Source of the DNA: Bacteroidetes bacterium 46-16
GTDB lineage: Bacteria > Bacteroidota > Bacteroidia > Chitinophagales > Chitinophagaceae
Assembly (NCBI GenBank): GCA_001897835.1
Contig: MKUN01000041.1
Span: 115,009 to 179,008 of the forward strand
Direction: 5' to 3'
Length of the DNA stretch: 64,000 nucleotides
Under the pieces are notes generated by a model. It was given only the letters and a program-made list of their open reading frames with translations, had not been told where the DNA came from and did no database searches. This document shows, in pieces, positions 33,901-42,300 of the stretch (positions are counted from its first letter, which is position 1; every line of letters starts with the position of its first letter). Made by a program: the position numbers and the translations under genes.

Positions 33901-34743
33901 ATGGCAGAAACAAGAATCAGGCTTGACAAGCAAATTCAGAAAGCACCCGCAGTAAACATGGTGCCTTTATCCGATGCTAACGGTGAACTACAGTTTGCCA
34001 ATATTGGAGGATTGATTAAAACAGGTGAAACCGTCACCAGACTGAACTCCGTTGAGATCACAGGTGGTGATCTTGTAATTAAATACACTGCGGAAGATGG
34101 CAATCAGCAGGTAGTATCCACAAAGCTCGCTATCAATCAAACGGATATTAATGTTGCAGATGCGAAGCTGGAAAACTCAAGCTCAGGGGTGTACAGGCTT
34201 ATCATTACCGAAACAGACGGTTCGACCTATCCTGTCGATCTCTCTGCATTGCTTGCAGTCGTTGCACAAAATACGCAGGATGTGACCCTCACAGGTAATG
34301 GCACTCCTCAAAATCCGCTACGGGCTGACCTTACAGCCGATTTCTGGACTAAAGTCCCCCGTAACCTGGATGCGATGGACGATGTTTATGTCCCTGATTT
34401 GATTATCGCTCAGGAAGTAAGCAAAGGCGGCACCGTGGTGCTGGTATGGGATTATGAAATGAGGCAATGGATTCCTAAGTCCAGCCGCAGCCTGGATAGC
34501 TACTATGAGGTTACTGAAACATTCCCTGAGCTGAGGGCTGGCGACCGTGTGTTCCTACAGATCAACACCAGCCAGATTGTAAACGGAAGTATTAAGGTGT
34601 ACCGAAATGGTCTGCGCCAGGCTTATGGCATTGACTATGATTTTGGCAAACAGGGCGAACCGAACAGCATTCAATTCTATGTGCCGTTCACAGACAAATT
34701 CCCTGAAACCGTAATAGTGGATTACCGTCCGGCATCCTTCTAA
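33901..34743 (+). CDS. Fibre- or spike-like protein
   Basis: A 280-residue protein of repeating beta segments. Its C-terminal region (GSIKVYRNGLRQAYGIDYDFG) echoes the NG-Q-DY motif of the preceding small protein. These features suit a trimeric receptor-binding fibre. It starts 42 bases after the preceding gene and is followed by the only clear internal terminator of the run. No enzyme motif is seen. Confidence 0.55.
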   Translation: MAETRIRLDKQIQKAPAVNMVPLSDANGELQFANIGGLIKTGETVTRLNSVEITGGDLVIKYTAEDGNQQVVSTKLAINQTDINVADAKLENSSSGVYRLIITETDGSTYPVDLSALLAVVAQNTQDVTLTGNGTPQNPLRADLTADFWTKVPRNLDAMDDVYVPDLIIAQEVSKGGTVVLVWDYEMRQWIPKSSRSLDSYYEVTETFPELRAGDRVFLQINTSQIVNGSIKVYRNGLRQAYGIDYDFGKQGEPNSIQFYVPFTDKFPETVIVDYRPASF

Positions 34744-34751
34744 TAACCCTG

Positions 34752-34787
34752 AGAACCGGCGGCACGCTTTGGTCTGCCGGTTCTTTT
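34752..34787 (+). terminator. Intrinsic terminator inside the virion-like run
   Basis: AGAACCGGC pairs with GCCGGTTCT and TTTT follows, just after the stop of the fibre-like gene. It splits the run into a capsid/fibre part and a holin/transglycosylase part. Confidence 0.75.
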
Positions 34788-34805
34788 ACCTCACATATTC
34801 ACGTT

Positions 34806-35264
34806 ATGCGCTTCAATACCAAATTTATCGAAAGGCTATCAAATGCCACACCGCGTATCAGTATCCGGCGGTGGCTCATCATAACCCTGGTATATGGTTT
34901 TGCCATTATTGTCAATGACCATTTCGATATGGTAAAAGCACTCGGTTTGCCTGAACGCATTGAAGCTGCAATACGCTTATGCGGGGTTTATCTCTACGTC
35001 GTTTTAACCGCTTATTCCTTTCATAAAACCAAAGAAGATGAAATTAATACTGACAACACTCAAGTCGCCTCTGATATGGCGCATCATGATAAGCGTGACC
35101 GTGTTCCTGCTACTCCGGGAACTAAAGGCCATGCACAAGGAAATGGGTCGAATGAGCCACAATCAGAGCCTCTTCAACCAGGAACAGGAGCAGGTACTAC
35201 TATCCAACGGGAAGATAGCCAGCCAAACGGGGGTACTGGAGCTGAAGCAGAAAGAACTGGCTGA
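34806..35264 (+). CDS. Holin-like two-TM protein
   Basis: A 152-residue frame. The first 75 residues hold a basic N-terminus and two TM helices (about 23-40 WLIITLVYGFAIIVN; about 57-75 CGVYLYVVLTAYSF), an arrangement like phage holins. From residue 78 on, the frame overlaps the next gene by 227 bases and is low in complexity (Gly, Pro, Gln, Glu), so the tail may be a by-product of the other frame or a true overlapping C-terminus. A lysis role is inferred only from shape and neighbours. Confidence 0.5.
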   Translation: MRFNTKFIERLSNATPRISIRRWLIITLVYGFAIIVNDHFDMVKALGLPERIEAAIRLCGVYLYVVLTAYSFHKTKEDEINTDNTQVASDMAHHDKRDRVPATPGTKGHAQGNGSNEPQSEPLQPGTGAGTTIQREDSQPNGGTGAEAERTG

Positions 35265-35682
35265 ACTGTTCCCTGAATTACGCAAAGAGATCGGGATGAT
35301 GAAAGTAAAGATGGGCAATGTAAGTGCAGTATCCACCGTATCCTTTGAGCAGCAAAAGGAGATCATAGCGCAACTCAGGGACAGTGTTTCCTGGGTGTCG
35401 CAAACTGGTACAGGTATTGCCGGTTCAGAGCCTGTGAAAGACACCTTGCGCTATAATGTGTTCAGCTACCATGACGAGTTTTATGACGTTTCCGGTATTG
35501 CCCACGAGGGACAGCAGCTTGTTAATATCATTAGCCGGGATTCCATGACCCAGGTTGTTTACAGCAAACGTAAAAATCCCTGGCTATGGATATTCAGCCC
35601 TAAAGTGCTGGAACAACGGGTGTATTTCAAAAATCCCAATGCACACATTCACTATTCACGTACCATAAACATTCAGCGATGA
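35038..35682 (+). CDS. Spanin-like membrane/coiled-coil protein
   Basis: A 214-residue protein with one N-terminal TM helix (about 9-26, IWRIMISVTVFLLL), a coiled coil (about 28-125) and a beta C-terminal domain ending in RTINIQR. Type II anchored coiled-coil proteins next to a holin-like gene resemble the inner-membrane spanin; similar proteins in Bacteroides phages are known as DUF6549-like. Its start lies deep inside the holin-like frame (+1 relative). It overlaps the next gene by 4 bases. Confidence 0.6.
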   Translation: MKLILTTLKSPLIWRIMISVTVFLLLRELKAMHKEMGRMSHNQSLFNQEQEQVLLSNGKIASQTGVLELKQKELAELFPELRKEIGMMKVKMGNVSAVSTVSFEQQKEIIAQLRDSVSWVSQTGTGIAGSEPVKDTLRYNVFSYHDEFYDVSGIAHEGQQLVNIISRDSMTQVVYSKRKNPWLWIFSPKVLEQRVYFKNPNAHIHYSRTINIQR

Positions 35683-36728
35683 GCGAAAAAGGTAAAGGCA
35701 GTATGCTACTGCCATTAGGTATTGGTGCTGGTCTGCTTATACTGCTCACCAGCATGAAAAAAAAGGAAGCAGCACCCGTGACGGCTGCAATACCCGATGA
35801 TGTTGCTTCTTTGCTACCACAGGTTAATGCTGGAGAAGCTGCCATGCCGCAGATCGACCCGGCACCGGCACCTTCGTATGTGCAGGCGCAAGCAAAAACA
35901 GCACCTTCGGAAGATACTGATGAGGAAGGCGGCGAAGACCCCGAAGCTGGCGAAGCGGATAAAGAGGAAGAAGATCCAGAAGCAGAAAGCGCAGATGAGG
36001 GTGACAACAGTTATTCATCTTCTTCAGGTAGCCGTAGTGGCGGCGGTGGTAATTATACACCTTACCGACCCTCGTCCTCAATTAATACCAACCGGCAGAC
36101 TACGCCTTTACCTGCTACAAGTTCCACTCAGGCAACAACCTACTTTGCGAACGGCAAACCGGTGATCGGCAATAAGTCAATCCGATTCCAGTCTGACCAG
36201 GCAAAACTACTGGCAATGCAGAAAGCCCGCAACAATAAAAGCCTTCGTTTCCAATCCGACCAGGCTAAAAAGTTTGCGCAGCGTTCCGGCGTGAAAAATC
36301 CCAACCCGTTGATTATTGGAAATGGCAAGCCACGTATGGGTGTGCAGCTTCCGGCGTCTTACCGTCCCGGCGCCACTACTGCCATTCAGCAGCCAATAGC
36401 AATTACAAGCCAGTCCACCACTACTCCGGCAGCAGTCCCTGCGGTTAGCCAGTCAACCATCTTCCCATTGAAGTTTGGTACGACCAGCGCCTATGTAAAA
36501 GAAGTGCAACGGAAGTTGGGTGTGTCTGCAACGGGCTATTTCGGAACCATGACCAGGGCGGCCATACAGAAACGCTTCCGTGTTTCTGAAATTTCCGAAG
36601 CCCTGTACAGACAGATCATTACCGGCAAGGCTCCGGTAGCGGTGCTGTCAAAGAAGCCGGTGCCAAAGATCATCCGCAAAGTAAGTAAGCCGATTCCCCA
36701 AAAACACAAAATCGTTAAACGAAAATAA
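35679..36728 (+). CDS. Membrane-anchored peptidoglycan-binding protein
   Basis: A 349-residue protein with one TM helix (about 8-25), an acidic low-complexity stretch (about 75-110), a Ser/Gly/Thr linker, a tandem duplication of the NKS(I/L)RFQSDQAK motif (about 165-200), and a C-terminal PG_binding_1-like domain (about 265-322, KFGTTSAYVKEVQRKLG ... GYFGTMTRAAIQ). It is the second peptidoglycan-binding protein of the run. The next ATG follows the stop immediately. Confidence 0.7.
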   Translation: MSEKGKGSMLLPLGIGAGLLILLTSMKKKEAAPVTAAIPDDVASLLPQVNAGEAAMPQIDPAPAPSYVQAQAKTAPSEDTDEEGGEDPEAGEADKEEEDPEAESADEGDNSYSSSSGSRSGGGGNYTPYRPSSSINTNRQTTPLPATSSTQATTYFANGKPVIGNKSIRFQSDQAKLLAMQKARNNKSLRFQSDQAKKFAQRSGVKNPNPLIIGNGKPRMGVQLPASYRPGATTAIQQPIAITSQSTTTPAAVPAVSQSTIFPLKFGTTSAYVKEVQRKLGVSATGYFGTMTRAAIQKRFRVSEISEALYRQIITGKAPVAVLSKKPVPKIIRKVSKPIPQKHKIVKRK

Positions 36729-36908
36729 ATGCAGCAGCAAACTAATACAGGTTGGTATGTATTGGGTGGCATTGCACTGCTTTGTATGATAGGCTACAAT
36801 ATGGGGCCGCCTGAAAAGCCGGGTTTATCTGTATTGCCGCCGTTGGACAGCAGCGCAGCCCCTGATACCGCAGCAAATTCAGAGATCATCATTACCCCCG
36901 GCAAATAA
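36729..36908 (+). CDS. Tiny membrane protein
   Basis: A 59-residue protein starting directly after the previous stop (TAA-ATG). One TM helix (about 9-24, WYVLGGIALLCMIGYN) is followed by a Pro-rich tail. Its place in a gapless operon supports that it is real. Confidence 0.6.
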   Translation: MQQQTNTGWYVLGGIALLCMIGYNMGPPEKPGLSVLPPLDSSAAPDTAANSEIIITPGK

Positions 36909-36917
36909 TTTGTTTTT

Positions 36918-37637
36918 ATGGCACTTCGTACCCAATCCTTTCCCTCTATAAATGCAGCCAATCCGTTTTCGCAAAGTGATATGCTCACTTTTCTGAACCG
37001 GATCAAAGCTACATGGTTGCCGTATTTCCGTCAGGCGGCGGCTGTGACTGGTTTACCTGTACAATTACTGGTAGCCAAATCAGCCGTGGAAAGCGGGGGC
37101 AAACAACAGACCACTAACAGTACTTATGTTGGTCTGATGCAGATCGGCAAGACAACCATAGCCGATTGCCTGAACTACCTGCAAGGAACAATGTATGCGG
37201 ATGGGAAGAAATGGATTGCCCCTGCCGGGGTCATTGCAAAAGCCATTCCTATTATACAAAAATCATTTCCTTCTTTCGGCAAGGGTGGTGCCGTAAGTAA
37301 AGATGCAGCCTTTGCCCTGGCTAAATCCAATACTACCGCCGGAGCAGAATTTAACGTGCTGATGGGTGCTATTTATTTACAGTTTCTCTGCCAGAACCCG
37401 AAGTTTATAGACGGCAGCATACTGCGATTGGACAAGGTGATGAGCGCCTACAATACAGGGCCGAACTATAGCTTTTATAAAACACCGGTATCCGATACTA
37501 CAGGACTTGTGAAAGTAATACGCAACTCCGGTTTGTCTTCCGGGAAAAAGCAGGAAACCAGCAACCATATCCTGAAATTCTGCGGTGTTGGCGGGGCTTT
37601 CGACCTGCTGTTCAACAACAAATTTTCACTTATTTAA
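36918..37637 (+). CDS. Lytic transglycosylase-like protein 1
   Basis: A 239-residue protein with the goose-lysozyme/SLT pattern: catalytic Glu in AKSAVESGG (Glu58), then YVGLMQIGK (about 70-78) and a later SAYNTGP (about 175-181). It would cut peptidoglycan glycan strands. There is no signal peptide, as expected for a virion-carried enzyme acting during entry. It sits next to a second transglycosylase-like gene. Confidence 0.75.
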   Translation: MALRTQSFPSINAANPFSQSDMLTFLNRIKATWLPYFRQAAAVTGLPVQLLVAKSAVESGGKQQTTNSTYVGLMQIGKTTIADCLNYLQGTMYADGKKWIAPAGVIAKAIPIIQKSFPSFGKGGAVSKDAAFALAKSNTTAGAEFNVLMGAIYLQFLCQNPKFIDGSILRLDKVMSAYNTGPNYSFYKTPVSDTTGLVKVIRNSGLSSGKKQETSNHILKFCGVGGAFDLLFNNKFSLI

Positions 37638-37648
37638 GATTACGAGCC

Positions 37649-38311
37649 ATGAGCCTTATTCATATAGATCATCCCAATATTCCGGTGGGTATCCGCGCAG
37701 CCTTTGCCCAAAAGGTTACTGATATTGCCGCCGGGCTTCAAATAGACCCCAATTGGCTGATGCAGGTTATGTACGCAGAAAGCAAGCTGAAAGCATCTGC
37801 GCAGAACATACAAAAAGGTAGGCTGATAGCTGCGGGTCTGCTGCAATGGACATCGGCCAGTGGCGCCCCTGGCGCACCGCAAAGCATGTTACAGCGGAAC
37901 CATTTACAGCAGCTCGATTGGGTAAAAGAATATTTTAAGCCCTACCGGGGTAAAATGCACAGCTATTTTGATGTGTACCTGGTCACATTCTTTCCGGCGG
38001 CAGTTGGTAAGCCGGATAATTATGTGTTCTCCACCAGCAGGCTGTCCGCTTCCCTGATTGCCAGCCAGAACCCTGCCGTAAATATTGTCAAAGACGGCAA
38101 GATCACAATGGCGGAGTTCAAGCAGTATGTTTGGAACAGCACACCGTCCGGTGTTCGTGGTCTGGTCTTCAAAGCGCAGCAGGTTATCCAGGACGTGAAG
38201 CAGGAAGCTAAGGACGTGATTACCGACATAAAGGATAATACCGACACAGTAGCCAAAGCAATAGGAGGCATTGCGACCATTGCGGCTTTTTTTTTCTCAT
38301 CAGGGATTTAA
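37649..38311 (+). CDS. Lytic transglycosylase-like protein 2, membrane-anchored
   Basis: A 220-residue protein. The N-terminal 150 residues follow the lysozyme-like pattern MYAESKLKASAQN (Glu44), AAGLLQWT (about 61-68) and VYLVTFFPAAVGKPDNYVF. An amphipathic stretch (about 170-195) and a hydrophobic C-terminus (GGIATIAAFFFSSGI) suggest membrane anchoring. With transglycosylase 1 and two peptidoglycan-binding proteins it completes a wall-penetration set. Confidence 0.7.
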   Translation: MSLIHIDHPNIPVGIRAAFAQKVTDIAAGLQIDPNWLMQVMYAESKLKASAQNIQKGRLIAAGLLQWTSASGAPGAPQSMLQRNHLQQLDWVKEYFKPYRGKMHSYFDVYLVTFFPAAVGKPDNYVFSTSRLSASLIASQNPAVNIVKDGKITMAEFKQYVWNSTPSGVRGLVFKAQQVIQDVKQEAKDVITDIKDNTDTVAKAIGGIATIAAFFFSSGI

Positions 38312-38329
38312 AGGAAAAGCAGCACTGAC

Positions 38330-39094
38330 ATGAAACCTGTAAAAATAGCGGCGTATGGTGGCGGGATTAATTCCACGGCTATGATCGTTGCCCTTACCCT
38401 GAATGGCACGAAGCTGGATGCCATTCTGTTTTCCGATACCGGAGCAGAAAAACCGGAAACTTATGCTTTCATCAGGCGATTTAATAAATGGCTGCGTAAG
38501 CATGGACAAGCAAGGATTACCATTATCAGACGTGTTTCAAAAAATGGGGATGCAAAGACTTTGGAACAGCACTGCCTGCACTACCGGCAACTGCCCTCCA
38601 TTGCTTATGGACATAAACAGTGTTCACATAAGTTCAAAATAGCACCGCAGGAAAAGTGGGTTAACCATTTTGCAAAGGCAAAGAAGAGCTGGAAGAACCA
38701 AAGGGCAGTAATCAAATATATAGGCTTTGATGCCGGTGAAGTCCGGCGCGTGCGACCCGGTGACAAGAAATACAATCCCTGCTATCCCCTTATTGAATGG
38801 GGCTGGGATAGAAATCGCTGTAAACAGGAAATAATAAATGCCGGGTTATGTCTGCCACCCAAATCGAGCTGCTTTTTCTGCCCTAATATGAAACGTGGCG
38901 AAATCCTGTCACTGCCTGCCGAACTACAACAAAGGGCTGTTTCACTGGAACGTAATGCCAAAGAGACGCTACGTGAAATTAAAGGATTGGGCAGGCATTA
39001 CCGGTGGGAAGATTTACTGAATGCCGACAAGGAACAACTCAAATTATTTGACGATCTGGAGATGTATGACGCGCCTTGTTCCTGTACCGATTAA
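38330..39094 (+). CDS. PP-loop (PAPS reductase / DndC-like) enzyme
   Basis: A 254-residue member of the adenine nucleotide alpha-hydrolase/PP-loop group: YGGGINST (9-16) is the pyrophosphate loop and FSDTGAEKPETY follows strand 2, as in phage PAPS-reductase-like proteins. Cys98 (QCSHKFK) and the pair SCFFCP (Cys181, Cys184) could bind a metal or FeS cluster. Possible roles are sulfur insertion into nucleic acid or nucleotide adenylylation; the sequence does not decide. It leads the polyvalent-protein operon. Confidence 0.75.
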   Translation: MKPVKIAAYGGGINSTAMIVALTLNGTKLDAILFSDTGAEKPETYAFIRRFNKWLRKHGQARITIIRRVSKNGDAKTLEQHCLHYRQLPSIAYGHKQCSHKFKIAPQEKWVNHFAKAKKSWKNQRAVIKYIGFDAGEVRRVRPGDKKYNPCYPLIEWGWDRNRCKQEIINAGLCLPPKSSCFFCPNMKRGEILSLPAELQQRAVSLERNAKETLREIKGLGRHYRWEDLLNADKEQLKLFDDLEMYDAPCSCTD

Positions 39095-39115
39095 CAAACA
39101 TTATTCATAAAACAC

Positions 39116-39325
39116 ATGGCGAGCATAACAATAACGCATCAATCAGAAAGAACAAAGCACCGCTTTACAGTAAAGAATCCTGATAGCCTTACGCAAACAG
39201 AAGTCAACCGCATTTGCCAGAATATGTTCGTACAGGCAATATTTGTCAATGGCAAATATTATGAACCCAATAAGCCCTTAGACCGCGACAAATATTTCAA
39301 GAAACTGATGAGGGGACTTAAATAG
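39116..39325 (+). CDS. Small protein coupled to the polyvalent protein
   Basis: A 69-residue basic protein (MASITITHQSERTKHRF to KKLMRGLK). Its TAG stop shares the G with the GTG start of the next gene, so translation is coupled. No domain is recognised. A small partner of the PP-loop enzyme or the methyltransferase is conceivable. Confidence 0.6.
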   Translation: MASITITHQSERTKHRFTVKNPDSLTQTEVNRICQNMFVQAIFVNGKYYEPNKPLDRDKYFKKLMRGLK

Positions 39326-42300
39326 TGAAAAATAGATTGGGCAAAGGAAAGCAGATCGTTTATCTCGATCTCTTCAGCGGTGCAGGTGGCTTTGCTTTCG
39401 GACTAAAGCAAGCAGGTTTCAGGTTCTCTGAACACTATTTTTCTGAGATTGACGCACATGCCGTAGCCAACTATCAATATAATTTTCCTCATGCCCGTCA
39501 ACTTGGAGATATTAGGAACATCGGCAAGACTGCGATCACAGCACCGGATATTATCAGCTTCGGTTCTCCCTGCCAGGACATCAGCATCGCTGGCGGGCGC
39601 AAAGGGCTTAAAGGTAAAAGAAGCGGTCTTTTCTTTGAAGCCGTCCGGCTCATCAAAGCATACCGACCCCGTGTATTTCTGTTTGAGAACGTCAAAGGGC
39701 TGTTCAGTTCCAATGGCGGGAAAGACTTTGAAAGCGTCCTTGAAACGCTTGCCGACATTGGGCTTTATGAGATACAATGGCAGTTGCTTGATACAGCCTG
39801 GTTTCTTCCCCAACACCGCCAGCGCATCTACCTTGTCGGACATCTTAGAGGATCGTCCTGCCCGCAAATATTTCCTGTCCCCACGGGCGATCAATTACCT
39901 GAAAAGATCGGAAGCAAGGGGCAAGGGGGCAAAGATATTGCCTCAACGATAACCAGTACCTACAGCAAGGGAGTACATGGTCGGGGTGAAACATATATCC
40001 GCAGCAAAGTCGGTATCAGGCGGCTGACACCAGTGGAGTGCGAACGCTTGCAGGGTTTCCCGGACAACTGGACGCAGTACGGCTCGTATGAAGGCCAAAC
40101 AAAAGAAATATCGGATACACAACGCTATAAACTATTGGGGAACGCTGTCAGCGTAGCAGTAGTAAGGGTTGTAGCCCGGAAATTAAGATCAAACCCCGAT
40201 AAAGAACTAAGCGGTATCATGAAAAGCAAAACTGCAACTCCGGTAGAAAGAAGATTGCCTGTAACGAGGGAAGATTTTGTTGCCATTATGCAACAGGATT
40301 TGACCGCACAGAAGCACCACACCAAACTTACAGTAGAAAGGCTGGCGGCGGCTCTGGCCATTACGGATAAGACCGAAGTAAAGGAACTCACGGAGCTGGC
40401 TATTGTCCGCTGTGCAAGGGAATTGGCGCAAGGCAAAGGGACGCTCCGGGATCGTTATGATAAAATTGTTACCCTGTATAAAAGCCAGGTCAATTTAAGC
40501 CACCGCACAAGTATGAGTATGCTTCTCCAGCAATATTCCACACCCGCACCCATCGGTTTTTTGATGGGTATTTTTGCAGGGCTGGATAAGCTGCACCAGG
40601 TCGGCGGTTATGGCTTTGAACCTTCTGCCGGTAATGGCCTGCTCACCATAGCTGGCAGGCCGGAGCGTATTTATGTAAACGAAGTGGATGAAGTACGCAA
40701 CCGCAACCTGAAGACTCAGGGATTTGCAAACGTATGGAATCGGGACGCTTCCGAAGCATTTTCGTATAGCGACATCGGCAATACATTTTCAGCAGTAATT
40801 ACGAACCCGCCATTTGGCACCCTGCGTAAGCCGGTCTTTTTCGATACCTATAAGATTGATACCCTTGATGGCCTCATGGCATTGAAAGCGTTGGAATCCA
40901 TGAGCAGGGATGGCCGTGCTGCGGTCATTATGGGTGGCCATACCCGCTGGGGAAAACACGGGCGCATACAAGGAGGCCGAAACCGTATCTTCTTTAATTA
41001 CCTCTATAACCGTTATTATGTCCTTGATGTCATCAATATCAACGGGCGAAATTTATTTTCCCGGCAAGGGACTTCTTTTAATACCCGCATCATTCTCATT
41101 AACGGCAGGAAAGCAGTTGCCGGTGGCGTAGCCCCTTTGTATAATCCGCAGCATGATAAGATCGCCAACACTTTTGATGACCTCTATGATCGCTTTACAA
41201 CAGCAATGGAGCAGCTAACACCACAAACTAAAGAGCCATACATGAGTACACTGGCGAAACGCTACGAACAAAAGTACCTGCCGCTGAAAGAGCGGTACGA
41301 AGGCAGGCTCATTTTGCTGCGTAACGATATGCACTATGAAGTTTACGGTAGTGATAAAGGAACAGAAATATTTGATGTGGCGCAGATAACCCAAACGAAT
41401 GTTTCCGCGCATTTTGATTACAAGGGCGATGGAATATTACTGCTGCGGCTACCGGCAGAAGGCAGGCAATGGATTGATGACGTTTTACGCAAATCAGGAA
41501 AGCCTTACGCCATGATTGACGAACTGGAAAAGCCCGAAGCACCAACACAACAAAAATCAATGATAATGAAAACCCGCGCTGAAAAATATAAACAATACCG
41601 GAAGCTGGAACGGATGCTGGAGATAGAACCCCGTTTTGATGAGATTATTATTTATCAGGAAGGTAATATTTACGAAGTGTACGGGCAAAGCGTCCCTTAC
41701 CTGTGTCGGAATTTTGACCTGAAGCCTGAAGATGAATTTCTCTATGCCCGTAAAGTAATAGAAGCTGTTCGCATTCCCGGAGAACGGGTACTGGCGATCA
41801 AAGCCCAACTGGAGAAAGATAAGTTTCGTGTCGTTATCTACAATAATACAACCAAAGAGGAAGTAGATAGTGACCTTGCTGAATTGGAGCGGGAAGCCGC
41901 AGCCTTTATGAAAATGGTGAAGGACGAAGGTCTGGGCGCACCCTATCAGCCAGCTTCCGATGCCTGCGTGGTACTTGATACTCAGGTGCCGGACAGTATG
42001 GCCTTTGAAACGCAGGAAGCAGTCGCACTGATCGAACGGGAAGTGGGCGGCGATATTGACAACTTTGTACGCGACCGCCTGGGCTACCGCACTAAGCTGG
42101 AGATGTGCAAGGCTCTGTCCGCTGAACAGATTGATGCCGTTGCAATGGCTATCTATAATATTGAGGCAAGGGGACAGGGCATGGTGATCGGCGACCAGAC
42201 CGGTATCGGTAAAGGCCGGGTTGCTGCATCTATTATCCGTTATGGCTGCCAGCAAGGGCTAACCCCTATTTTTCTCACCGAAAAGGCCAACCTGTTTTCT

